From Daphnia pulex (lineage: Eukaryota > Arthropoda > Branchiopoda > Diplostraca > Daphniidae), in contig NC_060021.1 of the NCBI RefSeq assembly GCF_021134715.1, positions 9,084,501 to 9,148,500 of the forward strand: DNA of 64,000 nt, in the 5' to 3' direction. This document shows, in pieces, positions 24,358-40,751 of the stretch. Each line of letters starts with the position of its first letter. The stretch's first letter is position 1. The notes under the pieces were generated by a model. It was not told where the DNA came from and ran no database searches. It worked only from the letters and a program-made list of their open reading frames with translations. The position numbers and the translations under genes are program-made.

Positions 24358-24852
24358 CAGGGTTGTTAATATCGCCGCGATGAACGATGAAATCGTCATC
24401 GGAAATACAATTTTTTGTTCGAGCGATTATCGCGCGATAGGTTTCAAAATGAGTATCGATCGATAATCGCGTTTTCATCGCCGATGACGCGATAGCGATA
24501 GTTTTTTTTTAACTGTAGACTGCTTAAAAGTAGCATTAAGTTACAGCTGAAAATGGATGAGCACTACAGTGGTGTATTCGCTCATCCAAGTTTTTTAAAA
24601 TACCACGTCCGAGCTGGAAAACAAGGGATATTGTTAATATAGTTTTTCTTCTTTTGAAAAAAATATGCAGAAAAATATTTTATAAATTTTTTTTTAAATT
24701 TTGCAACGTTGTAAAAAGTATCGGCGACTATCGACGATTATCGCACCGATACTTTTTTGAAACTTCATCGTTCGATAGTCGGCAATAAAAAAAAACACCA
24801 ATAACGCTATCGCAATCGGAAATACTTATTTTTTGCGATATTAACAACCCTG
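24358..24852. mobile_element. Non-autonomous hAT-type MITE with intact ends
   Basis: A 495-bp element bounded by perfect 18-bp terminal inverted repeats CAGGGTTGTTAATATCGC (24358-24375 and, inverted, 24835-24852). It is flanked by a perfect 8-bp target duplication GTTATTTA (24350-24357 and 24853-24860). CAGGG ends plus an 8-bp duplication are the signature of the hAT superfamily. There is no transposase. The interior is AT-rich near the middle and is filled with inverted and direct short words around CGATAATCGC/ATCGATCG near both ends, so a single strand could fold extensively. Perfect ends and target duplication suggest a fairly recent insertion. Confidence 0.9.
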
Positions 24853-24860
24853 GTTATTTA

Positions 24861-27800
24861 GAGCAACCATGTTAACTCTAGAGGTGGTCCGCGCCTCCTC
24901 AGAGGATTTAATCTTGTCCTTTTATGTCCCATTAGCTACCGGACACGGATGGGCACCGCATGTCAAAGGTGTCGGACACAAATCGCCGGTTGGCCCACAC
25001 CAGCGACGTACGCGCAGTTTTGATCAGCGAACAGATTGCTGAACCACGGCGACAATAACAAAATCTGGCCACTGTAGGAGATGGCAGGAAACATGTTAAA
25101 GTTGTAAAACGAGAGCGCCATACTTGATGACCGCTGGACCGGGTGCCATACGCGTGGCGGGTGCAAAGGCGCGTGCCGAACGTGCGGCAGCGGCACATAT
25201 CCATCGATAGCCCGGAAGAAAAAAAAACAAAACAAAAGGTGTGGAGCCGACAATCAGCAACAGCCGCCCGGAAATTTGTCAAATTATCCCATCAAATCAT
25301 CCGTATCCATATGCGCAGAATCAAATCGCACTCATGAATATTCATGACAGGAAACAGGTACAAGGTAAAACTTTCATCAAGTTGATTCGATTGATTTTAA
25401 CACTATTAATTTAAAAAAGAAATCTACATGCTGTAAATAATTTGAGCGTAACAAATCTATGAGCAACGGACTTGATTTTCTTTTCATGCGGGGCGTAAAA
25501 ATACACAACGGACGAGATGTCGAAAACCACAAACTAATCAGCATCAACATCTGATGATGTGCTATAACGCTCTCCCTTTTTTATTTTCATTTTATCCAAA
25601 AAGTTCTGCGATGATATCAAGTTCACCTGATCGCGTCGTGCAACAAAAGCCGAAGGGGAGCATATAGCACCCATCAACGCAGCAGACGCCATCATGCTAA
25701 TAAAAAAATAAAAAAAAAGGTAGAGAGATCTCTATCCTATCCTGCTGTGTTGTATTATATAACGTTGAGAAGAAAAAATAACAATAGGGAAAAATAAGTT
25801 CGATATCGGGGAGTAGATGATGCTGTGTGTGTGTGTTGAATTTTCAGGCTCATGTAATCCTCAGGAGCTGATGCTGTGTGTTGTATGTATACAGACATCT
25901 AACAACACACACAACTAACATCCGATCGCATTACGTCATTCGCGCATGAATGCTTCACCGGAGTTCCGCATTTGGGATCCCCTTTTTTGATCCAGTGAGA
26001 GAGGGGGGGGGGGGGTAAGAGGAGGATGGAAAAACCATCACGTCTTTGACAAAATATTTGGTCAGATTATCCACACGGCGTTTAGCAGAGACATTGCGTA
26101 GAGATGGGGACAAACTATTATATATGGGACCCAAGACGTTCTTATACAGTGGAGACTTGCCCGAAAGAACTGGAGGGAGTCCCAGCCGGAATAGAAAGAA
26201 AAAAAAAAGGTCCACCCAAAATGGGAGACGCATGCTGGGCGTGTTTGTATACATTACACAATGAGCTCCGTCATCGGAATGCTTTCTAAATGATTATTAT
26301 ATACGTGGGCCCCCGCAAAAATAGAACGGAATGTTTCAGTCTTATATTCAAAACGGTCATATTTTCATCGAGAGAGATCCTAAAATAACGACAGATACAC
26401 ATCACAGACAGTAGCCAATGTTGGAAATAACATTTCCAGTCGACAAGATTTCACAGAATGCCAACCGTTTTCTCGTGATTCAATTTCAATGGAATTTTCA
26501 GACTCATTTGAATGTGGTTGTTATTGTTGTTGTGAAAACTTGTATCTAAACCAAACCATCCGGCGGATATTTCAAGGAAAAACTTGTCGAACTGTGACCG
26601 TTGATAACAGATCTGATACATTTATTATTTACAATGCGTGTGAACTGGCCTTGTAATAATCAAAAGATAATCCGTCAAATGAGTTTTTTTTTTACTGTAT
26701 CTGCTCTGATGAGTTCCTCCTCCCTCTTGAAAGAATAAAAAACACACAACCGGTGTAGTACACTTTACTTTCTCCTAATAACCGTGGAAGTTCTTGTTCT
26801 TCATCTTGTAAGCCCCGCTGCGCTCGTCTTTTGAAATCGCCGCCAAGATTTCTTTATTTAGCGCATTAAGCGCACACACTGCGGGGTAGACTATATACAC
26901 TAAACCATCATCTTCCTTCTTTTGAAAATTATTTTTTTAAAAAACCAACCAAGTCCGCTTCGTTTGCGACGCACAATAGGCCGGCCTTTCAGAGTCGTTC
27001 AACTTGAATGAAATTTCAAAAAATAAGGGACCGTGGGTAGCACACATCTTCGCCGATGAACTTGCCAAGACTTCAAAAAAATATTCAACTCATACTCAAA
27101 CCGGTCGATCGTATACTTTTTCTTTCGATTAAATCAACGGTCATTACTAAAATATCCTCCAAAATTTATAAAATGTTTTTCTCCCCCCAACGATCGATCG
27201 GTTGAATGTGAAATAAAAAAAATAAAATTTCCATTGAAAAATGGTAACAGTTTGCGCGTACAGATTTTCGCTTTTACTCGCTAGAGTCGTTTTGTGATTT
27301 ATCAACGCGATATACTTCACGCCCTCCGCGCCAATTGAATCGGGTTTTAAAGGGGGTTCTACTTTTTATTTTCGTTGTCGCTCTGCTTTTCAAAAAAACC
27401 TAAGTTGACAATTCCTCTAATGATATGCGCATACATTAAAGTATCGACAAGGAGTGTTAAACTGTTTTTTCTTTTTTTCAATTCTAGTGTAGCGATCCTC
27501 GAGATGGCGTGACTCATCGATCCGTTCCTTCGTTTCGATTTTTTAAAAATAAATAAATAAATAAGCGTATCAAAGTTAAGTGGAATTTTATTTGAGAGAA
27601 AAAAAAAATATATTGTCGTTGACATATTTCCAACCCCCCCACTAGAAATAGCAGACGAGGATAGATAAAGTCTAAATTACAAGTAGGCTGTGCGTACTCT
27701 ATAGTAGTAGACGCCGGACTGGTACTATATTTGCGTGGGCAGATGTTCCTCGCGGGCAACGATTTAAAAGGCCCGCTTCAAAAACCTTCCTATACTCCTC

Positions 27801-30800
27801 CCCATCACAACCACCCCCTTTCTTTCTCTCTATCATTCCCTCCCCCCTCTATCTAAATCGTAATGATAATGATAAAAACTACTATTCTGACGTATAGATT
27901 CTATACAATAGCGTCACATGGATTGGGTATCCCCTCCTAGGCAGGAAAGAATACAAAAAAAATACTAGAAAGCTGGATCACGATAGCAAATAATACGTAG
28001 CTTTAAATACCCTCTAATGCCATTGTTGGCTGGTGTCGCTGTATAACGTAGCGTGCTGTTTTTTGGTCGCGTGATCCCCCCCTACCTCGTGTGTTGTTTT
28101 GAATCCATCGCAAAAACAAGATTTCCCTATTGTGTCGCTACCACCCGAGGGTAGTATACGACGCCCATGCAGAAAGGTATTTTTTGAGCGGGGAATTTGA
28201 ACGAACGACTTTTAGATTAACAACAAACACTTTCCCTTCTTCAATAAAAAAACCCAAAATGAAATCAGAGAAGAAGAAAATGGACAGGGAAAATCATTTA
28301 CGGGCAAATGACATTATTTTCTGGCAATGCAATTTATTCGATTTTAGTTGGCTGACTTGTCAAGGGGGGCCTCTGCTCGTTTGATGGCCGAGCACAAAAA
28401 CGACGCCAGAGTGTTGGGGACGTCATGCTGATTCCTGGTGGGGTGGCGCGTCTCGATTCAAAACGAGAAGAGAGCTGCGCGCCAGCTCCGAATCGGTGCC
28501 TGTGCACACACGACGCCAAAAGCAACCAAGTCGCTCACAAAAGAAATGAAAAAAGGGATGCTGCGCTAGGGTCAATCGCGCAAGGCTTTACCTACTCTAC
28601 TACTAGTAGCAGCAGCTAGTCGAAAACCATCGAAGAAGAATATCAAAAGAGAGTCTCCCCAACTCTGTGAGCGCACACCCGTCAGAGTGGAGCGAAAAGA
28701 GATGGAGGGGGGGTTGTGTGCTGAATGAATCTATCGCCCTCTATAAAACTCGATAGAGAAAAAGGGGGAGGAGGAACATCATCCAGCAGAAATTGGGGTG
28801 GGGATGGCTGGTGAGGGTGATTGAAGAATAGCGTCGATTAAAAGTAGACTGCAGACCAATTCCTCATGTCTGATGCCCCGCCAGCCCAGATTTTTTCCCC
28901 TCTCTCTCTCGTCTCTTTCTCTGCATAACCATCACCATATACTACGAGGCACAGAGTTCTAGCTGTGCGTCCCATATGGCAAATCCATATTTTACGTAAA
29001 TAACATCCCGAATAGAGGCCTATATTTTATAGACGAGATTACGCCCGAACGTCCAGCATCGTAGCAGGGAAACAAACAAAAATGTATTCTATTCCGGGTA
29101 AATAAATAACCCGATATTCTTTATTCCCTAGCTGCGAATCTGTGATGGATGAAAAGCTCCGGTCATTATCCGGGACTATTATTTGTCCCCCCCAAAAAAT
29201 TCGACGATTTACATTTGTCAAGAGATCAACGGAATAATTTCATTCAAAAGGGTTAAGGATGATTGTAGATTCAATTGGATATAATTAGGTGGGGAGGAAT
29301 AATACTGGGCCAAGTTGCATTTAATGTCAGCGTGAAGCGCGACCAATCGGCACAACGAGGAGTTTGTCCGGGGCAGCGATTCGACTCGGTTTCCGATCAC
29401 TGTCACAACACAAGTGTCTACTACTAAAAAAAGAGCTACCGCTCTCTACTCTGTGTCGAATGCCGCCAGTCCAATTGATCAAAAAGCGTATCGCCGCAGT
29501 CCATTACAAGTTGACACTTGTTCACACAACAAAAACACCGATGGCTAGCTAAATCAACCTGAACATGTGTGTGTCTTTTTCCAGTAGCAATTCCTTCAGA
29601 CGATGTCTAAATCCATCATCGATGTATTTATTCACCGTCGACTAAACTTGACTTTGGAAGGACTCTATCGCAAATGTTCACGGGGAAGCGCCGGATAATA
29701 ACCGAAGAAATTAGTTGAATCCATCCGGATGATGGATGAGCCCATCATCAGAAAATCCCAAGAATGTTGTCCCTTTTTTCTTTCCTATTTTAGCGAAAAT
29801 TCTATTCTTAGATGAAAAAAGGATAGGAAAAAAAGGGTTGAAATAGGAGGTGTCGTTTGACTAAAGAGAAGATCATTAACACCTTCCCATAGTGTCCAGA
29901 GTTCACTTTCTCGGGTGTCACACACAATGACACACACACAAAAAAAAGAATTGAAAACAAGTATTTCTCCTCTTGTACTATATTCACACTAGAAATAGTA
30001 TCCATAACTTCATTTTTTTGTTGTTTGCGGGGGACTTTGTCGGTTCTCCCAAAAATTCTTCAATGATCGATGAGACGCTTGAAAACGAAATTGAATTGTT
30101 TGGAATTGTGTCAAACGCCGCCACAAGGAGCAAAACGATGGTCGGCAAACCTTTTTATTCTCGAGCACTGGAAAACTGATCCGGTGCCGCTTGCGGCTGC
30201 TCGAGTCCATGTAATCCGCCGGCCAACAACACACACTGTGTGGAATGGCAGGTGGTCTTGTAAGAGAGAGGGGGGGGGGAGTTCAAAAAAACAAAGAGTA
30301 TGTAGGTGTTTCCGCGAGTCTCATTGATTTCAAAAAATAAAGAAGCGTAACCGAGAAATAAAAATTGAAAGCAAAAAGAGAGCGCGCGAGCCATGATTAC
30401 GAGTGCGTATAAGCTGGAGCGCTTGTTCAACCATCAATTATCTACGCCCCCGTGTATACTTTGAAGGAGCTCTCGAAACGATAGAGAATACGAGCTCATC
30501 AGCTTTTTTTCCTGGCACCGCCAGGTTTTCTTTTTGTAGATTGTGTCGAGTGCCGCCACTTGTAAACTGCGCCAGTCTGTCTCGTTTTTTATTTTTTTTT
30601 ATTACAAACAGGAAATAATCATTTCCTACTGTGTAATTCTATTCATCAACTTTTCAATCAGAAAAAAGCGCCAACTTTCAAATCGCGATGAGATACAGTC
30701 AAACAAAACACGGCGTAGATACACACAGGCGAAAAACGAAAGTGATTGTTGATCAACAAACGATCAACAGAGAAGAGAGAGAGAGTGTTGGCTTTGTAGC

Positions 30801-32420
30801 AGGCGGCAAACACCACACACACAGCACGCGCGTCCCCCTGTGTCGCCCGTGTTTTTCTACCAGGAGTCCCATATCCCCTCCTCCTCAACAAGTGACAGGT
30901 GGCGTTGGGGACTGGCTGGGTCCTCTCCGCATCGTAGACACACATCGACACCCTCCATTTTGAAAAAAAATCTACGAGTTAGACTCATATGGATATAGAC
31001 CCTCACTCAGCTGGTAACATATAAGCCGGAGTAGTAGTAGTAGTAGTAGTAGTAGTAGGTTATAGGATCGGATTGATCCCAATCGCATACGTGTCTCATT
31101 TTCCACGCGTGGTCGACTTAAGCCCATGTAACGGGGGAGGCGAGCTCACTCTTCTTTCGGGGTAATCTTCCGCTCTCTTGTCTTTTGTTTACTCATCGAT
31201 GAATTGAAAACATCATCATCGTCATCCAGTTGCATAAACCAGCCATCGGAAATTTGTTTGTTAGTTTGTTTTTTATTATTATTTGTTTACTCCAGCGCGG
31301 ATATGTTTAAATTTTGAAAATAAAAAATATCTACAATGATTCCTCGTTGATAACCAAAAGGGTGAACTGCGATGGTACAAAAGATTCAAAGAACCTAGGA
31401 CGTCAATTAAGAGGCCAGCTGCGCAGCTGTTAAGAGGGTTGACATTTATGTACGCTGCGCTGTGTTCAGCTTACACATAGCCCTATGACTATATATACAA
31501 AGGAACGTACATGATGACAATTTCAAGTTTCTTTTGGGCTGTTTTGTTTCGCATTGGCTTTTTTTTTAAAGATCGAGACACAGTCGACATACGTAATGAC
31601 TCGGAGCACTGAAGGAGCTATGAATAGAGCAAGGATATGCAAATCGGGTCCCATAGTCTCCCCCCTAACATTAGCATTCATCGCGTCAAAGAATTTGTTC
31701 GATTCACACGATCATTTAAAGCCGACCTCCCTGCGATAATTTCCAATTATTAAAAAACACAATCACCCAAATGATGACGGAATTTCAGTCCCCCGCTGAT
31801 TCTCCACGTACAGTAGTTGAATCAATTACGTCTAAAACTCATTCCGTTTGGTTAAATGACAAAAATTGCAAAGGGGAGCTGACCAAACGGGCGGCAGCAC
31901 ACACAGTAGTACCGAAAAATCAAATTACTTTTCGATAAAAAGAGAAAAGTGGCGGATGAACAAGAGTCGAGAGAGCAACTGCACAAGAGAAAAGTCGAGT
32001 GGCGACATGGACAAAAGAGAGCGGGGGATGCATGTATATAGTTCTTGGATCAAAAGAGAAGCCAACGAAAAAAAAAAACGATTATTCATCGTGTGTTTGA
32101 AGTTGATCACAAATGTATATATAAAGGTTGAGCGAGGTTTATTTTTTTTCCTCCTCCTCTGTGCGGATCAAATGAAAATAGCTCTTTAACCAGAATGAGA
32201 GAGAGAAGGAAAAAAAAATGGGAAAATTAGACGTCGGAGAGAAACGAAGGGAAAGAAAGACCAATTGGGGGAGAGACAGAGTTAATCGTCAGCTCCGCCC
32301 ATCGTGTAGACCATATAGCAAGAGCTGGACCCAAAACCCCAAGAGTGGGAGGAGTTTTCCATCAATAGACGGGCGCTCCAGTCCTGGGCTCCGGCAACCT
32401 GACCTTTGTTGGGCGCTGAG
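24861..32420. other. Long gene-poor region upstream of neurogenin
   Basis: No gene with recognisable domains was found on either strand in 7.5 kb. It contains homopolymer runs (G run near 26007-26016, A runs), a (TAG)n tract and a GC-richer patch at about 24940-25260 where several minus-strand frames stay open. A likely role is cis-regulation of neurogenin, as developmental bHLH genes often sit in such deserts; this is inference. Confidence 0.4.
31031..31058. repeat. (GTA)n microsatellite
   Basis: About nine uninterrupted GTA triplets, 1.4 kb upstream of the neurogenin transcription unit. Confidence 0.9.
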
Positions 32421-32421
32421 G

Positions 32422-32458
32422 TTTAAAGGCGAGGTCGGTGAGCGTCCACCGACTCAGT
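32422..32458 (+). promoter_or_regulatory. Candidate core promoter of neurogenin
   Basis: A TATA-like TTTAAAG (32422-32428) lies about 34 bp upstream of a TCAGT initiator (A at 32456). The initiator is 104 bp upstream of the start codon, with no intron needed. The location fits a short-leader, single-exon gene. Confidence 0.5.
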
Positions 32459-32559
32459 TGCAAGCCTCCATCCATCCGGATCGAGTCTACTAGCAGAGCA
32501 AATCAACTTGAAAACTGAACCAGTTTGTTTTGAATTCCACCAATTTCCTTTTTTTAAAA

Positions 32560-33453
32560 ATGTCGTACGAAAATGTTGATTTGGTTCAACTGTTGAACGA
32601 AGTCAATTCAAACACGAAACCGCGTCGCAAATCTTCGAAAACTGTTCCGGCCGCAATGGAAGACGATCCGCAACAGCAGATCCGCAAGAAGCGCTACAGC
32701 AAATCGCGAGTGAGGGCTCGCAGTCCGACCCAGGTGATGCGAATCAAGCGGACCCGTCGAGTCAAAGCCAACGACCGCGAACGCAACCGCATGCACATGC
32801 TGAATCACGCCCTGGATCGACTCCGCACTGTCCTGCCCACCTTTCCGGAGGAGACCAAGCTGACCAAAATCGAAACTCTCCGCTTTGCGCACAATTACAT
32901 CTGGGCCTTGTCGCAGACTTTGGATCTCGTCGGAGGACACGATCCATCGGGCGGAAGCATCCAGGTGAATGTCGGCAACGTCACGGTCAGCATCAGCGAC
33001 CAAGGCAGTTCCATCACATCGACAACAGCTCCGGACCACACCGTCATTCCCTGGAACAATCGCCGGACGGTGGAACCTGCTCTACCTCCATTCGATTCGT
33101 CGTCTTCATCTTCATCCTCTTCGTGCAGCGGAAGCGTCGGCGAGGGCGGAGGTCAACTGGCCAACGACTATTTCGACGTCTTCGTTAATCAACTGGCCAA
33201 CAAGAAAACCGACCACTTCCAGCAGTTCCAGCCACAACCACCACCTCAAATTCAACAACAACAGACGTGGCTGCCGGCCACTCCGGCCATTACCAATCAT
33301 CAAATGACCAATTGGACGACGTCAAACAATCAGTACAACGAGTATCACCTTCCCTATTCTTCCACCGGATGCTCCGTCGATAGTTACTACTCGGATTCCT
33401 CGTCAAGTTCGGGATATCACGACATGCTGTCACCCGAATTCCCGTGTGTATAA
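32560..33453 (+). CDS. tap: Neurogenin-family proneural bHLH transcription factor
   Basis: Intronless gene of 297 aa. The ATG at 32560 is chosen because it follows an AAAA context and begins the conserved reading frame; the frame itself opens slightly earlier. The bHLH domain spans about residues 65-122: basic region [11 protein letters not shown], helix 1 [14 protein letters not shown], loop [10 protein letters not shown] and helix 2 [29 protein letters not shown] is diagnostic of neurogenin/NeuroD relatives, and the short [14 protein letters not shown] junction fits neurogenin (Drosophila tap/biparous). It would dimerise with an E-protein (daughterless) on E-boxes to promote neural fate. 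The N-terminus is basic (RKKRYSKSR); the C-terminus has Ser, Gln and Tyr/Ser-rich tracts. An oddity is MHM where neurogenins usually have MHN at the basic/helix border. The gene stands alone in a large desert. Confidence 0.93.
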   Translation: MSYENVDLVQLLNEVNSNTKPRRKSSKTVPAAMEDDPQQQIRKKRYSKSRVRARSPTQVMRIKRTRRVKANDRERNRMHMLNHALDRLRTVLPTFPEETKLTKIETLRFAHNYIWALSQTLDLVGGHDPSGGSIQVNVGNVTVSISDQGSSITSTTAPDHTVIPWNNRRTVEPALPPFDSSSSSSSSSCSGSVGEGGGQLANDYFDVFVNQLANKKTDHFQQFQPQPPPQIQQQQTWLPATPAITNHQMTNWTTSNNQYNEYHLPYSSTGCSVDSYYSDSSSSSGYHDMLSPEFPCV

Positions 33454-33622
33454 AAGAAACAACAAACGGCAATGTCAACGCACACACACAAATTATTTGG
33501 CCTTTCTCTCATATCATTCTCTTGACACTTTTGTATGCAAATCTCCCAGAGCTGCTGAAAAAAAAATGATCCAATGATTTTATATCAAACCCTCCCACAA
33601 TCCCTCGACTTGATCTATTGTA

Positions 33623-33628
33623 AATAAA
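33623..33628 (+). terminator. Poly(A) signal of neurogenin
   Basis: AATAAA lies about 170 bp after the stop codon; a second near-match follows at about 33650. Confidence 0.6.
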
Positions 33629-33659
33629 ACAGAAATTCTGATCCGAGTCAATAAAAAAA

Positions 33660-36017
33660 AAAGTTGAATCTCATTTACATGTGTTTCATTCATTAGAAAA
33701 TTCAATTAAAATTCATTAGCTGAAAAACCTTTAATTTCATTAAGCGACCTGAATCCCATGAAGGTAAACAAATGAAACTATGGAGACGAGAAAAAGTGTA
33801 CCAAGACCCAAGTGTAAAATGTACACAAAACATGGCGTCGGTTGATCTTTCAGCTAGGCAAAGTTGGTGCATACAGTCTTCAGCTCCAATGATTCTTTTG
33901 TTGAGTGCCGACTCCCCTATAGCTCTATAGTGCACAGTACGACGTAGACAGCACACAGAAAAAAGATACAAAGTCCCCTCAGACTATGGAAGGGAGAAAC
34001 AAAACCAAAAATATTGGAAAGATTCCGCTCGAATGGTTCCTGACAGTCCCCTACAGACGCAACATATTGATCGGTATTTTCATGAAATGGGAAAGACATA
34101 ATAGCGAAAGGAAGGGAATTTAAAAAAACTTTGGCACGCACAACTTGTAGCAGCCAGCAGCACAGTGTTGGCCAGCAATGCGGTTGATGAGTAAGTTACA
34201 TAGTAGCTCACCACTTAGCTAATCAGACAAAACTTTCAGCAGCGGGGGGTTATTATCACAAGAGTCTTTTGCAGTTCCGGGTGTGGATGCCAAGCTCATC
34301 TCTTGTGTGATAGAGAGCCAAGAATGGTTAGAGTCGCGTGCCGGTCGCGTGACTGACGTAGGGCCCTTGTCAGCTCAATATTTACTGGCTAATTCCTCAA
34401 GTCAACAAGTGAGCAGCTAGTGACACGTGTCGTCGTGTCAATTGACATACAAACGGCTGATAGACTCATCCAGAGATGCTCCAACGACTAATGTACGAAC
34501 CCATTTCGTTGATTACAGCATCACACGTGACGCGAAATCCAGCGATTTCAGTCGCTGGCACGCACGTTTGTTTTTGTAGTTGCAAACGAATGGCCTAATC
34601 TGTTTTTACGATCTGACTGAAATTTACATAGAAGAACTGTGTACGTACGTTCTAATCATCAAAAATGGGGATTTTCAATAACTAATGCAAGTCCTTTTTT
34701 CATCAAAGGTCTAAAGCTATTATCAAGTTAAGCCTTTGGACACGTGGGAATAAGAAACTTGTTCGTGAAAAATCCAAAAATGGCGAGTTTGAAAAAAACG
34801 TGACTAACGAATGACCAACGAAACGCATAGCATTTAACCAGGGAAACAAAGGATTTCACAGAAAACCAGGAATAATAAAAAGACCGGGACTTACCAAAGT
34901 TTGAACAGAGACTGTCCCACGTTGAAACCAGATGGAATTTCGATGGCTGCATTCACGAAAATAGTCTGTAAGGTCACATTCACACAAATTTAGTACACAA
35001 ATATAGGATAACAAGGAAGAACGAATGTTTAACTAATCACTGAAATGTCTTATGAATCACTTTGATTCCCGCTCAATTAGCTCTGGTTTCAGCCAAAATA
35101 TGTAAATGAGACGACGATTGAAGTTGATACACAGCTGCCATATTTTTACCTCGGTCACAGATTTATAATGGGATCTGAATTTAATTTATACTATTCACTT
35201 ATTTAGGATATTAAAAAAATTTATATATTTGTTCAGAAATGAATTTGTCAATTTCAAAAAGAAAATCACTAACTTCAACTTGACATTTATAAAATAAATG
35301 AAAATTGAATGAGCACCACCTAGCGACCAGTTTTAAAGTTAATCGAAATAAAATTAAAAAAAGGGAAAAAAATCTTGAATTTTGTTATAAATATGATGAT
35401 TCCGTGATTCGGGTTGGCGTTATCTCAGAAGCATCAGCATTTGACAAAATCAATATTCCCTTTACTTAACAAATATAACCCGGTCAGCTCAGCTGTGACA
35501 TTGTAATCTCATGAGAAGGAATTGAAGGAATTGTTTGTTGAAGTATTTTACTTAGATAAAAATAGTAAGAACTCGACAACTTGCTTATTGATTGATAAGA
35601 AAACGAATAATATAAAAAATTACTAAGTTGTACTGGCCGAGTGAAAAGTGGTCTAAATCAGAACAAAAAATGCAGTATCACACAAAATCCAATTTGCCAA
35701 GGCCAATTGAAATCAGTTGGCTACAGCAATAATAATTTAACTCAATATAAGTACTTAAAATAAAAACTCAATGAAAGTAAACAAGAAGTTATCATTGTAT
35801 ATCATCTCGCCATTTCATACGCCACTACACGCTCCGAAAATCATCAAGTATTTTTTAATCGGACGTATTTTACAGCTGTGAAGAACCAGCATTCTCTTTG
35901 CTTGTTTGAAGTTGTTGTATTTATTTATTATCTAGAATTTTTGAGAAGATGGTGAAGCAGGATGGAGAAAATGGTACTGGTCGTCGTGAAAAGAGTGGGG
36001 CCATATTTTGCCTGATT
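33660..36017. other. Intergenic, downstream of neurogenin
   Basis: AT-rich sequence with a more GC-balanced patch at about 34140-34560 that contains several E-box-like words (for example CACGTG near 34423). No gene, repeat pair or RNA gene recognised. The 3' end of LSM12 lies at its right edge. Confidence 0.4.
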
Positions 36018-37341
<1,324 letters not shown>

Positions 37342-37545
37342 ATGTCTGTGGAACTAAACAAGCAGATGCTGATGCAGCTGTTACCTAAGTTTACGATGCA
37401 GTTGGCATTCACAACACTTCAAGTCAACTTAAACTATGCGGCAATTTTATTGATGTTCTGTAAAGGGGTCACATGTGTGTTTGTCAAAAACATGACGCAT
37501 ACAGATGTTGAAGACCACTACGTTTTCTACCAGCTACACACTTAA
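37342..37545 (+). CDS. Small unrecognised ORF, 67 aa
   Basis: ATG 37342 to TAA 37543-37545, starting MSVELNKQMLMQLLPKF and containing a hydrophobic stretch (LNYAAILLMFCKGVTCVFV). A TAATAAA context follows the stop directly, so a poly(A) signal could sit at 37546-37551. It lies head to head with LSM12. It could be a real small gene, part of a non-coding transcript, or chance. No family recognised. Confidence 0.25.
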   Translation: MSVELNKQMLMQLLPKFTMQLAFTTLQVNLNYAAILLMFCKGVTCVFVKNMTHTDVEDHYVFYQLHT

Positions 37546-37602
37546 TAATAAATTCATCTGTTTTTAATATCACAGATACCAGATATTCCAAAATATGCTT
37601 AT

Positions 37603-37670
37603 ACTTGCATTAATGGACAATTCTTAACTATCTTTTACTTGCATTAATGGACAATCCTTAATTATCTTTT
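37603..37670. repeat. 34-bp tandem duplication
   Basis: Two consecutive copies of a unit beginning ACTTGCATTAATGGACAAT, period 34 bp, with two or three differences. It lies between the small ORF and the 3' end of the first alpha-tubulin gene. Confidence 0.9.
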
Positions 37671-37887
37671 TCATAGCTGAAAAATATTGCTGACTAACTG
37701 ACCAAAAGACGTTCGAAATAAAACATTGACAAGAGGATTTAACGCGAGAAGTATCATATTGGCTTTAAACGCTCTAAATAAATAGAGCAATTAAGACGAG
37801 AAACACTAGAAAGCAAGCAACAAGCACCTGCCACTAGATAAAAGGGGTACATGTTTTTCTTGGTTAACAAGGAATGATAATTTTCAA

Positions 37888-39998
<2,111 letters not shown>

Positions 39999-40050
39999 TT
40001 TGAGGAGTGTTCTGAGATTGAATTGAGAATCTGAGAGAAAGAAGGATGAA

Positions 40051-40118
40051 TCGAGCGTTTATCACAGAGCAACGAAGTAATGTCGTCCTCTATGGAAAAC
40101 GGTTCTCGGGATACTGAC
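40051..40118 (-). promoter_or_regulatory. Core promoter/5'UTR block of alpha-tubulin gene 1
   Basis: On the gene strand a TCAGT initiator (A at 40115) is followed at exactly +28 to +32 by GGACG (40088-40084), a match to the DPE consensus RGWYV. The block of about 65 bp is shared by all three tubulin genes and ends in TTCGTTGCTC plus AAACGCTCG. It predicts a TATA-less promoter and a leader of about 120 nt before the ATG. Confidence 0.7.
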
Positions 40119-40745
40119 ACGTCTCTCGTTGGGCTCTACAGAGCACAGCAGCAGACAAGCACCTGGTGGGGAAAAAATGAATCTCGACTTTCCAGAAAGA
40201 TGATGGCCGTTGGCGTTGGCGTGGCGGTGGCGATTGTCTAGACTTGAAAGATGGAGAATGAGATAACAATTTGAAAACCAGCATTTTAACCGATATACTT
40301 TTTTAGAAATGGCGGGAGTTCCTAATTTATACCAAAAATACAGTCTAGCTTTTATTTGTCAACACTGCTGGCAGGTTTGTTTTATTGACTTTTCATAATT
40401 TGGACAAGAAATCCAATCGATCCGAAGGAAAATTGTCTGGATGAAAGTTATATAATTCTTTCAGGAATGTTATAAAAATGCTCTGCATTTATTAATCCTC
40501 GAGGACGAACCTTAACCGTAAAAAATATTTATTTCGATTGTACGAATAGCCGGAATAGCTTTCAAATAAGTGCCTGGAAATATTTCCCCTCCGGTATTTA
40601 TGACAACCCAACAAGACGTTTTCAAAGATATGCCCAGTAGAGCATTGAACACTATAATCTGAATTATCTCTTTCATATTTTTTAACCACGATTTATTTGT
40701 TCCCGTTGTAAGAAAAGAAGACAAAGTATTAAATGTGCGAATATT

Positions 40746-40751
40746 TTTATT
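40746..40751 (-). terminator. Poly(A) signal of alpha-tubulin gene 2
   Basis: AATAAA on the gene strand, about 130 bp beyond the stop codon of copy 2. Confidence 0.55.

Noticed and set aside
32608-33039. Minus-strand open frame of 143 codons opposite neurogenin
   Set aside because: Shadow frame of the bHLH gene produced by its codon composition.
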